From an uncultured Bradyrhizobium sp. (GTDB lineage: Bacteria; Pseudomonadota; Alphaproteobacteria; Rhizobiales; Xanthobacteraceae): a stretch of DNA of 64,000 nucleotides. A program made the position numbers and the translations under genes. Below are positions 27,518 through 34,898 of this stretch, piece by piece. The stretch's first letter is position 1; every line of letters begins with the position of its first letter. The stretch covers positions 62,001-126,000 of the forward strand of contig NZ_CAKZHY010000092.1 in assembly GCF_936928535.1 (NCBI RefSeq). Direction: 5' to 3'. Below the pieces are notes generated by a model. The model searched no databases. It worked only from the letters and a program-made list of their open reading frames with translations, and had not been told where the DNA came from.

Positions 27518-29056
27518 ATGACGCGGAGGGGGGCGCCTATCCGAAGGTATTGCGCGCGACGCGGGTCGAGCAGAGCGACGTCGGCACTGGCTCTTGCATT
27601 GCTGCTCGCCGGTTGCGCCGTCGGACCCGACTTTGTCGCCCCTCCGCCGCCTGATGTGACCGCCTACACGCCGGAGCCGTTCAAGAGCACCGCCACGGCC
27701 AGTGCTGGTTCCGGAGAAGGACAGCGGCTCGACTCGGCGCGCGACCTGCCGGGCGAATGGTGGACGCTGTTTCATTCCCGTGCCCTGAACGCACTGGTCG
27801 AGAGAGCGCTGGCCGCCAATGCCGACCTCCAGGCGGCGCAGGCGGCGCTCCGCGTCGCCCGAGAAAACGTTTACGCCCAGCAGGGCGCGCTATTTCCAGC
27901 GGTCGATGCCAACGTCGGCGCTATCAGACAATTGCCGGCGATCGGCAGTCCGTCCGACGTTGGCGCCAGTGCGCCGGCCTTCAATCTCTTCACCGCGCAG
28001 CTCAATGTCTCCTACTCTCCCGATGTGTTCGGCGGCACGCGGCGTTCGATCGAGGCGCTTGCCGCGCAGGCGGACTTGCAGCGCTTTGCGCTGGAGGCGA
28101 CGTACCTCACGCTGACCTCAAATCTTGCTGGAGCTGCGGTGCAGGAAGCGTCGCTTCGTGGCCAGATAGCGGCGACGCAAAGCATCATCAAGATCGAGAC
28201 CGACGTTCTTGATCTGCTGCGCAAGCAGCGCGGCCTCGGTGCGGTCGCTGACGCGGACGTGGTGGCGCAGGAAGCTGCGTTGGCGCAGTCCGAGCAGGCA
28301 TTGCCGCCATTGCGCAAGCAGCTCGCGCAACAGCGCGACCTGATCGCCGCGCTGATCGGCAGCTTTCCGAGTCAGGCCCCATCAGAGCAATTCGTCCTGT
28401 CGGGACTGCGGCTGCCGCGCGACTTGCCGGTCAGTCTGCCCTCGCGGCTGGTCGAGCAGCGGCCCGACATTCGCGCGGCGGAAGCCAACCTTCATGCCGC
28501 GAGCGCGCAAATCGGCGTCGCCATCGCCAACCGGCTGCCGAACATCACATTAAGCGCAAGCGCAGGCAGCACCGCGATTGCGGTCGATCAGCTATTTACG
28601 CCGGGCAACAATTTCTGGAACATCGCCAGCGCCGCAACGCAGCCGATCTTTCACGGCGGCACGCTGCTGCATCGCGAGCTCGCGGCGAAAGCAACCTTCG
28701 ACCAGGCCACCGCCCAGTATCGCTCGACGGTGATCACCGCGTTCCAAAATGTCGCCGACGCCTTGCACGCGATCCAGGCCGACGCCGTCGCTCTGCAAAA
28801 AGCCGCGGCCTCTGAGAAGGCGGCGGCCAAAAGCCTCGAAATATCAAGGCATCGCCTGGAGCTGGGCGATATCAACTACATCTCGCTGCTCAACGCGCAA
28901 CAGACTTACCAGCAGGCGCTGGTGAGCCTCGTGCAGGCCCGCGCGGCGCGCTACGCCGACACGGTTGCGCTCTTCCAGGTACTCGGCGGCGGCTGGTGGA
29001 ACAGGTCCGACGTCGAGCCGGAGCGGCCGCTGACAATTTCTGACGTGCTGCAGTAG
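27518..29056 (+). CDS. Outer-membrane efflux channel lipoprotein (NodT family)
   Basis: 512 residues. Signal sequence with lipobox LLLAGC near residue 36, followed by AVGPDFVAPPPP, the usual NodT/OprM beginning. Two repeats of the outer-membrane efflux domain follow, with LPSRLVEQRPDIRAAEANLH and the closing DINYISLLNAQQTYQQALV. It begins 6 nt after the pump stop. It supplies the outer-membrane duct of the tripartite pump. Confidence 0.95.
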   Translation: MTRRGAPIRRYCARRGSSRATSALALALLLAGCAVGPDFVAPPPPDVTAYTPEPFKSTATASAGSGEGQRLDSARDLPGEWWTLFHSRALNALVERALAANADLQAAQAALRVARENVYAQQGALFPAVDANVGAIRQLPAIGSPSDVGASAPAFNLFTAQLNVSYSPDVFGGTRRSIEALAAQADLQRFALEATYLTLTSNLAGAAVQEASLRGQIAATQSIIKIETDVLDLLRKQRGLGAVADADVVAQEAALAQSEQALPPLRKQLAQQRDLIAALIGSFPSQAPSEQFVLSGLRLPRDLPVSLPSRLVEQRPDIRAAEANLHAASAQIGVAIANRLPNITLSASAGSTAIAVDQLFTPGNNFWNIASAATQPIFHGGTLLHRELAAKATFDQATAQYRSTVITAFQNVADALHAIQADAVALQKAAASEKAAAKSLEISRHRLELGDINYISLLNAQQTYQQALVSLVQARAARYADTVALFQVLGGGWWNRSDVEPERPLTISDVLQ

Positions 29057-29072
29057 CGCCGCTCGGGCGGCG
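29057..29072 (+). terminator. Short hairpin directly after the efflux operon
   Basis: CGCCGC-TCGG-GCGGCG begins at the base after the stop codon. A six-pair GC stem without a T-run; more likely a 3'-end stabiliser or Rho-assisted stop than a full intrinsic terminator. Confidence 0.35.
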
Positions 29073-29151
29073 GGTGATCCCGCGCATTGGTTCATCTGCG
29101 AGTTGCGCCGCCGGCCCGAACGGCCGCTTTGCTCGCCAGTAGCGACCCGAG

Positions 29152-29652
29152 CTACGACCCCCGCCCCGTCTTCTCGAACTTCTTCACCAGCCGCTCCCGC
29201 TTCAGCCGCGACAGCCGCTGGATCCAGAACATCCCGTCGAGCTGGTCGATCTCGTGCTGGTGGCAGACGGCGCGCAAGGCTTCGGACTCCTCGCTTTGCA
29301 TGGTGCCGTCGAGATCCTGATAGCTGATCCGCACCCGCGCATGGCGCTGCACCTCGTCGTTGACGCCGGGCATCGAGACGCTGCCTTCCTTGTGCAGGAT
29401 CATCTCGTTTGATGCCCATTCGATCTCGGGATTGACGTAGGTCTGCGGGCCCTCCCTGGCGTCGAGCTCGAGCACGACGACGCGCAGGGGGATGCCGATA
29501 TGCGGCGCGGTGATGCCGATGCCGGGCGCGGCGCGCATCGTGTCCAGCAGGTCTTGCGCCAGCTCCCGCAAGCCATCGTCGAAGGCGGTGACGGGGCGGG
29601 CGGTCATGGCAAGCCGGCGGTCGGGATAGCGGACGATGGGACGAACGGTCAT
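29152..29652 (-). CDS. Peptide-deformylase-like protein with degenerate active site
   Basis: 166 residues, full deformylase length and fold pattern, but all three signature motifs are altered. Motif 1 is GIGITAPHIG (the catalytic Gln is His51), motif 2 is EGSVSMPG (the metal-binding Cys is Ser91), motif 3 is HEIDQLDG (the second metal His of HExxH is Gln137). It is therefore unlikely to work as a standard formyl-methionine deformylase. It lies 9 nt downstream of an Lrp-type regulator on the same strand. The housekeeping def gene must be elsewhere. Confidence 0.88.
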   Translation of the reverse strand: MTVRPIVRYPDRRLAMTARPVTAFDDGLRELAQDLLDTMRAAPGIGITAPHIGIPLRVVVLELDAREGPQTYVNPEIEWASNEMILHKEGSVSMPGVNDEVQRHARVRISYQDLDGTMQSEESEALRAVCHQHEIDQLDGMFWIQRLSRLKRERLVKKFEKTGRGS

Positions 29653-29661
29653 GGTCGCGCG

Positions 29662-30138
29662 CTAGCTCCTTTGGATCAGTTCACGTCCGATGCGCTTCGG
29701 CGGCTCGCTCCGCAGCACGATGGCGGTCGTGACAGACCCGTACCGGGCAATCGCATCGACGATGCGCTCGAGGTCCGCGGGCGAGGGCACGATCACCTTG
29801 AGATGAAAGCAATCTTCTCCGGTCAGCCTGAGGACTTCGATGATCTCGGACATCTCGGCAAATTGCTTCAGGCACGCCTTGATGTGCTCGTGCGTCGTTC
29901 GCAAACGAATGACCGCCATCATGTTGAGGCCGACCGAAACCGGATCGATCACCGCGCGATAGCCCTTGATGATCCCGCGCTCCTCCAGCCGCTTCAATCG
30001 CTCCGAGGTGGCCGGCTGCGACAGGCCGACCTTCCGTCCCAATTCAGAGACGCTGATCCGGCCATCGTCCTGGAGTGTCTCGATGATCGCAACATCGGTC
30101 GGGTCGAGCATGGGCTGGACATCCTGGCTTCGCGTCAT
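29662..30138 (-). CDS. Lrp/AsnC-family transcriptional regulator
   Basis: 158 residues. N-terminal helix-turn-helix (ISVSELGRKVGLSQPATSERLKRLEERG) and C-terminal RAM/ligand-binding domain (VGLNMMAVIRLRTTHEH, EVLRLTGEDCFHLKVIVPS). These regulators sense amino acids and often control a neighbouring gene. It is co-directional with the deformylase-like gene and divergent from the RBBP9-type hydrolase gene, so either could be its target. Confidence 0.92.
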   Translation of the reverse strand: MTRSQDVQPMLDPTDVAIIETLQDDGRISVSELGRKVGLSQPATSERLKRLEERGIIKGYRAVIDPVSVGLNMMAVIRLRTTHEHIKACLKQFAEMSEIIEVLRLTGEDCFHLKVIVPSPADLERIVDAIARYGSVTTAIVLRSEPPKRIGRELIQRS

Positions 30139-30248
30139 GACCTCTAATCTATCGGAATTGCGCTGCGCTTTCCGATGAATGCCAATTCCGTTTGCCGATG
30201 TAAATCGCCATGCTCCGTAGGTGCATAGCGAAACTTGCGAGGTCAGAC

Positions 30249-30782
30249 GTGACGGACTTCATCCATTTGCCCGGGATCGGCAACTCCGGCGAAGCGCATT
30301 GGCAAAGCCGCTGGGAGCTTTCGGACCCCCGCATTCGCCGGTTCGATCCCGCGAGCTGGGATCAACCCGATCTGGCTGACTGGATCGCGGCTCTGGACCG
30401 GGCCGTCGGCGCGACGACAACGCCGCCGGTGCTCGTGGCCCACAGTCTTGCCTGCCTGCTCGTCGCGCATTGGCAGAAGCAAACGGCTGCGCCGGTGAAG
30501 GGCGCGCTTCTGGTTGCTGTGCCAGATCCGCGATCGCCGGCGTTTCCAGCGGAAGCTGCAGCGTTCGCGTCCGTGCCGGAGGAGCGCTTCCGCTTTCCCT
30601 CGCTGATCGTGGTCAGCACCAATGATCCCTACGCGTCCGTGCCTTACGTGCAGGCGAGGGCAGGGCAGTGGGGCAGCGATCTCGTCAACATCGGCGCGAA
30701 GGGCCATATCAACAGTGCGAGCAATCTCGGCGACTGGCCGGAAGGAAGTCAGATCCTCATGGAATTCGACGCGCGGATCTAG
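30249..30782 (+). CDS. RBBP9/YdeN-family serine hydrolase
   Basis: 177 residues from GTG 30249 (VTDFIHLPGIG), with GAGG 8 nt before it; ATG 30210 would add 13 residues that do not look conserved. The nucleophile is in VAHSLACLLVAHW (G/A-H-S-L elbow) and the histidine in AKGHINSASNLGDWPEG, the standard RBBP9 arrangement. Physiological substrate unknown for most members. Divergent from the Lrp gene. Confidence 0.88.
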   Translation: MTDFIHLPGIGNSGEAHWQSRWELSDPRIRRFDPASWDQPDLADWIAALDRAVGATTTPPVLVAHSLACLLVAHWQKQTAAPVKGALLVAVPDPRSPAFPAEAAAFASVPEERFRFPSLIVVSTNDPYASVPYVQARAGQWGSDLVNIGAKGHINSASNLGDWPEGSQILMEFDARI

Positions 30783-31079
30783 GTGATGGGCAGGTGGCGG
30801 CCGTTCGAACGTGATGCGACGAGGTTTTCGGGATGATGACATCATGCCAGTGTTTTGCCCGACGGGTCAAATCGCGCCCTGACTTCGCAGGTTCCCCGCA
30901 CCACGAAGAGCAGGGGTCGTAAGTCGTTGATCGCGCTGTGGCTGCTACTGTGCATGGGGTTGTTTTCGGCATTTGTTGCCGGTCCACGGATGTTTGCCCT
31001 AAAAAATGTCGCAAGACCTGTCTGCTTTTGCCGGTTCCATTCGTCTTCCACGTGAGACAGTCCTGACGGGAGACAAACA
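30783..31079. other. Gap upstream of the MFS gene, with possible leader peptide
   Basis: About 297 nt. It includes the dyad-rich stretch GATGATGACATCATGCC (30830s) and TTTTGCCCGACGGGTCAAA, which I recall as a dispersed rhizobial intergenic sequence. ATG 31006 opens a 25-codon frame (MSQDLSAFAGSIRLPRETVL...) whose TGA overlaps the ATG of the transporter gene; it may be a leader peptide or chance. Confidence 0.4.
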
Positions 31080-32300
31080 ATGACTGCTTCCAGATATCGC
31101 TGGGTGATCGTCGCCGCCGGCGGCTTACTCGGATGCGTCGCCATCGGCGGCATGTTTTCGTTGCCGGTGTTCCTGCAGCCGATCGCGAAGGACACCGGCT
31201 GGTCGGTGACCGGCATCTCCAGCGCGATGACCATCGGCTTCCTGGCGATGGCCTGCAGCAGCATGATCTGGGGGACGCTGACGGACAAATTCGGGCCGCT
31301 GCCGGTGGTGCTGGCCGGCTCGATCGTGCTGGCGCTCAGCCTGTTCGCCGCGAGCCATGCGACCTCGCTGATCGCGTTCCAGTTCGTGTTCGGCCTTTTG
31401 GTCGGCGCATCCTGCGCGGCGATCTTCGCACCGATGATGGCGACGGTGACCGGCTGGTTCGACACCCATCGCGGACTTGCCGTGTCGCTGGTGTCGGCCG
31501 GCATGGGCGTGGCGCCGATGACGATGGCCCCGCTCGCGGCCTGGCTGGTGTCGCATCATGACTGGCGCACCGCGATGCAGATCGTGTCGCTGGTCGTTGC
31601 CGTCATCATGATCCCGGTCGCGCTGCTGGTGCGCCGTCCGCCGGCGCTCGCGCATCCGCAGGGTCCGGCGGCAGGCCCGGGTGGCCCGCAAGCCGAGATG
31701 ACGGTGGGCGAAGCGCTGCGCTCTCCGCAATTCCTGGTCCTGCTCGCCACCAATTTCTTCTGCTGCGCCACCCATTCCGGCCCGATCATCCACACGGTCA
31801 GCTATGCCGTGAGCTGCGGCATCCCGCTGATCTCGGCAGTGACCATCTACAGTGTCGAGGGCCTCGCCGGGCTCGGCGGGCGCATCGCCTTCGGCCTGAT
31901 GGGCGATCGCTTAGGGGCCAAGCGCGTGCTGGTCTCGGGTCTGTTGGCGCAAGCCTTCGGCGCGCTCGCTTATGTCTTTGCCCACGAGCTCACGACCTTC
32001 TACGCGGTCGCGTCGGTGTTCGGCTTCATCTATGCCGGCACCATGCCGCTCTACGCGGTGATCATCCGCGAAAACTTTCCGCTCAAGATGATGGGCACCG
32101 TGATCGGCGGCACGGCGATGGCCGGCAGCCTCGGCATGGCGACCGGCCCCCTCGCGGGCGGCATGATCTACGACGCCTTCTCCAGCTACGCCTGGCTCTA
32201 TATCGGCTCCTGGGCGATGGGACTTGGCGCATTCCTGATGGCGATGACGTTCCGCCCGTTCCCGAAGCCGCAAGGCGCGGCGGCGCCCGTGGCGGCGTGA
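31080..32300 (+). CDS. MFS transporter, 12-span
   Basis: 406 residues, twelve spans. Motif A appears as GTLTDKFGPLPV after the second span and again as GRIAFGLMGDRLGAKRVLVS after the eighth. The overall pattern fits the oxalate/formate antiporter-like or monocarboxylate-type MFS groups, but the substrate is unknown. ATG 31080 follows GACGGGAGAC. No enzyme gene nearby points to a substrate; the next gene is convergent. Confidence 0.9.
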   Translation: MTASRYRWVIVAAGGLLGCVAIGGMFSLPVFLQPIAKDTGWSVTGISSAMTIGFLAMACSSMIWGTLTDKFGPLPVVLAGSIVLALSLFAASHATSLIAFQFVFGLLVGASCAAIFAPMMATVTGWFDTHRGLAVSLVSAGMGVAPMTMAPLAAWLVSHHDWRTAMQIVSLVVAVIMIPVALLVRRPPALAHPQGPAAGPGGPQAEMTVGEALRSPQFLVLLATNFFCCATHSGPIIHTVSYAVSCGIPLISAVTIYSVEGLAGLGGRIAFGLMGDRLGAKRVLVSGLLAQAFGALAYVFAHELTTFYAVASVFGFIYAGTMPLYAVIIRENFPLKMMGTVIGGTAMAGSLGMATGPLAGGMIYDAFSSYAWLYIGSWAMGLGAFLMAMTFRPFPKPQGAAAPVAA

Positions 32301-32318
32301 TCGGATCGAGGCGCAGCC

Positions 32319-32705
32319 TCACAGCTGCGCCTCGATCGCCGCCTTGTCGATGACCGACCAGACCTGCTGGATCTTGCCGTCGCGGAATTCGTAGAACACG
32401 TTTTCGCAGAAGGACACGCGCGTCCCATTGACGGCAAGCCCGAGAAACGTCGCGGCCGGCGTGCAATCAAATATCAGCCTTGCGGCGATGCGCGGGGGCT
32501 CGGAGATCAGCAGCTCGATGTCGAAACGTAAATCCGGAATGTCGCGAAAGTCCTGCTCCAGCATCGCGCGGTAGCCTGGCAGCCCGAGCGGCCGCGCATT
32601 GTGAGCGACGTCGTCATGCACGAACCGGCCGAGCGCGGTCCAATCCTGCTGGTTCAGGCAGGCGATGTAGTTGCGATAGATATTGGCAAGTTCGGCTGGT
32701 GTCAT
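32319..32705 (-). CDS. SnoaL-like ester-cyclase family protein
   Basis: 128 residues, single SnoaL/NTF2-like barrel: YRNYIACLNQQDWTALGRFV opens it, LPGYRAMLEQDFRDIPDLRF is the characteristic middle and FCENVFYEFRDGKIQQVWSVID the closing strands. Members are often annotated as ester cyclases or polyketide cyclases without proof. It lies 57 nt downstream of the MarR-GNAT gene on the same strand, so both may be transcribed together. Confidence 0.87.
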   Translation of the reverse strand: MTPAELANIYRNYIACLNQQDWTALGRFVHDDVAHNARPLGLPGYRAMLEQDFRDIPDLRFDIELLISEPPRIAARLIFDCTPAATFLGLAVNGTRVSFCENVFYEFRDGKIQQVWSVIDKAAIEAQL

Positions 32706-32762
32706 GTCGACCCTCTCCTGGTTCCCAAGCCCAACGCGGAAACAGGACAGTCGGCGCCGCGC

Positions 32763-33635
32763 TCACAGGCGTTTTTCGAAGAACAAATCCGGGTAGGGGT
32801 CGTCGTTGAAGCGCGGGATCTCGCGCCAGCCGGTGGTGCGGTAGAGCTGGCCGGCCTCCGGCAGCGCGCTGTTGGTGTCGAGCCGCAGCAACGCGATGTC
32901 GAGCGAGCGCGCGGCGTCCTCGGCCGTGTCCATCAACCGCTTGCCAAGCCCCAATCCGCGCGCGGAGGGGGCGACCCACAGCCGCTTGATCTCGGCATAG
33001 CCGTGATCGGTGCCCTTCAGCCCAACGCAGCCGATCGGCAGCATGTCCGACATCGCGACGATGAAACTGCCGCGCGGGCGGCGCATCTCCTTGGCGTCAG
33101 GGTCGCGCGAGAGCGAAACGTCAAAGCCCTGTTTGAAGCGGCGGCCGAGCTCGGCATAGTACTCGCCGAGGCAGTAGCGCGCGCCGTCGCTGCGCGGGTC
33201 CATTTCGGTGAGCGCGATGCGATCGCGTGTCAGCGCGGAGGCGATCAAATCCATTGCCGCCAGCAGCGCCTCGCGTTGCGAATTGCGGGCGAGAAAACCC
33301 TCGGCCTGCGTGTTCGACAAGGCTTCGTAGGCGGCGAACTCGCGTTTGCCCGCGCGCGTCAGGCTCGCCACGCGGCGCCGCGCATCATCCTCATGCGCGT
33401 GCGTCTCGATCAGGCCTTCGTCTTCCAGGCTGCGCAACAGCCGGCTCATCAGCCCGGAATCAAGGCCGAGATAGTCCCTGACATCGCCGATGTCGGAGCG
33501 CCCATGTCCGATCGCGTTGAGCACGCGCGCCGCCCCGAGCGGCCGCCCGCGCCCGAGAAAGGACGTATCGAGCGCGCCGACGGCGGAGGTCACGGCGCGG
33601 TTGAAGCGGCGGACGCGGGAGACGGGATCAAGCAT
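32763..33635 (-). CDS. MarR-type regulator fused to GNAT acetyltransferase
   Basis: 290 residues with two domains. The N-terminal MarR-type winged helix (about 1-140) includes DIGDVRDYLGLDSGLMSRLLRSLEDEGLIE in two stretches and wing DDARRRVASLT. The C-terminal GNAT fold (about 150-290) has the acetyl-CoA motif LWVAPSARGLGLGKRLM. Such fusions are known; a link between acetylation and repression is possible but unproven. A palindrome lies 2 nt upstream of the start codon, consistent with self-repression. Confidence 0.9.
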   Translation of the reverse strand: MLDPVSRVRRFNRAVTSAVGALDTSFLGRGRPLGAARVLNAIGHGRSDIGDVRDYLGLDSGLMSRLLRSLEDEGLIETHAHEDDARRRVASLTRAGKREFAAYEALSNTQAEGFLARNSQREALLAAMDLIASALTRDRIALTEMDPRSDGARYCLGEYYAELGRRFKQGFDVSLSRDPDAKEMRRPRGSFIVAMSDMLPIGCVGLKGTDHGYAEIKRLWVAPSARGLGLGKRLMDTAEDAARSLDIALLRLDTNSALPEAGQLYRTTGWREIPRFNDDPYPDLFFEKRL

Positions 33636-33637
33636 TG

Positions 33638-33653
33638 TCTGACTTTAGTCAGA
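33638..33653. promoter_or_regulatory. Palindrome abutting the MarR-GNAT start codon
   Basis: TCTGAC-TTTA-GTCAGA on the plus strand, six-base perfect arms. Its edge is 2 nt from the start codon, so a bound protein would block the ribosome site or promoter. The likely ligand is the MarR domain encoded immediately downstream. Confidence 0.6.
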
Positions 33654-33716
33654 GATCGTTCTTCGGTCAACCGCGCAGGACGGAGAGCTGGAAAACTCTA
33701 GCCGAATTCGAAGCAC

Positions 33717-34898
33717 TCAGCCTTCGGGCCGGACCAGCTTGATGTCTTGGTCGGCTGCCCAGTCGGCAACGTCCTCGCGCTTCAGCGCGGTCGCCATCAG
33801 ATCCGGAAACTGGTCCGGCGTGCAGGCAAAGACGGGGATGCCGAGGCTGGCAACTCTTGCCGATAGCACGGGGTCGTAGGACGGGCGGCCGGTGTCGGTC
33901 AGCGCCAGCAGCACGATCACATTGATTCCGCGCGTTGCAAGCCGGGCCAACCGGTCGACCAAAGCATTCGCATCGCCGCCTTCATAGAGATCGGTGATCA
34001 AAATCAGATGCGCTTTCGCCGGCCGCTCGATGCGGTCCTCGCAATAAGCGATGGCACGATTGATGTCAGTGCCGCCGCCGAGCTGGACGCCGAACAGCAC
34101 CTCGACGGGATCGGCCAGCTCCTCGGTCAGGTCGACGATCGCGGTATCGAAACAGACGAGCTTGGTCGCGACAACAGGCAGCGAGGCCATCACGGCCGCG
34201 AAGATCGAAGCGTAGACGACGGAGGTTGCCATCGACCCTGATTGGTCGACGCACAGGATGACTTCCTCCAGGTCGACGATGCGACGCTGCTGCCGCAGAA
34301 AGCCGATCAGCCGTTCCGGCACCACGGTGCGATGCTCCGCCTGGTAGTGACGTAGATTGGCCTTGATGGTGCGGGGCCAGTCGATGTCGGCAAAGCGCGG
34401 GCGATTGGTTCGCAGCGAGCGGTTCAGTGCGCCGCGCACGGCGTCCGCCGTGCGTCGCTCGAGCCGCTCCATCAGCTCGGCCACCACCTTGACGATGACA
34501 ATCCTCGCGGTTTCCTTGGTCTTCTCCGGCATCACCCCGCGCAGCGCGACCAGATCGGCGATCAGGTTCACGTCGGCTTCGACGGTTGCGAGGAATTCGG
34601 GCTCGAGCAGCATCTGGCGCAGTCCCTTGCGCTCGAACGCATCCTTCTGGATCACCTGCACCACGGGACCAGGAAAAAACTCCCTGATATCGCCAAGCCA
34701 TTTCGCGACGCGCGGCGACGAGCCGCCGAGCCCGCCGCGGCCTTTCTTCGGTGCGTCGTCGCCGCTGCCATAGAGCGCCGTCAGGGCCTCGGACATGCGG
34801 CGGTCGCTGTCGGACAGGGGCGCACCGGCTCCGCCATCCTCGGCATCGACGCCGAGGGCCAAGGTCCAGCGGCGATTGCGTTCATCGGTCTCGCTCAT
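33717..34898 (-). CDS. VWA-domain protein of a MoxR-linked operon (YehP-like)
   Basis: 393 residues, soluble. The von Willebrand A domain occupies about residues 213-390 with the MIDAS motif DQSGS (218-222) after LEEVILCV, and later RAKAHLILITDLYEGGD-type metal-loop sequence. The N-terminal 200 residues are helical. ATG 34898 overlaps the stop of the DUF5682 gene by 4 nt (ATGA). VWA proteins linked to MoxR ATPases act as metal-dependent binding partners or substrates for remodelling. Last gene of the five-gene unit. Confidence 0.92.
   Translation of the reverse strand: MSETDERNRRWTLALGVDAEDGGAGAPLSDSDRRMSEALTALYGSGDDAPKKGRGGLGGSSPRVAKWLGDIREFFPGPVVQVIQKDAFERKGLRQMLLEPEFLATVEADVNLIADLVALRGVMPEKTKETARIVIVKVVAELMERLERRTADAVRGALNRSLRTNRPRFADIDWPRTIKANLRHYQAEHRTVVPERLIGFLRQQRRIVDLEEVILCVDQSGSMATSVVYASIFAAVMASLPVVATKLVCFDTAIVDLTEELADPVEVLFGVQLGGGTDINRAIAYCEDRIERPAKAHLILITDLYEGGDANALVDRLARLATRGINVIVLLALTDTGRPSYDPVLSARVASLGIPVFACTPDQFPDLMATALKREDVADWAADQDIKLVRPEG

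Noticed and set aside
30335..30355. GGTTCGATCCC resembling a tRNA T-loop
   Set aside because: It is inside the hydrolase coding sequence (RFDPASW) and there is no cloverleaf around it.
30855..31055. 66-codon frame with a hydrophobic middle upstream of the MFS gene
   Set aside because: Begins inside a probable dispersed repeat, poor start, no recognisable family; kept only as part of the gap description.
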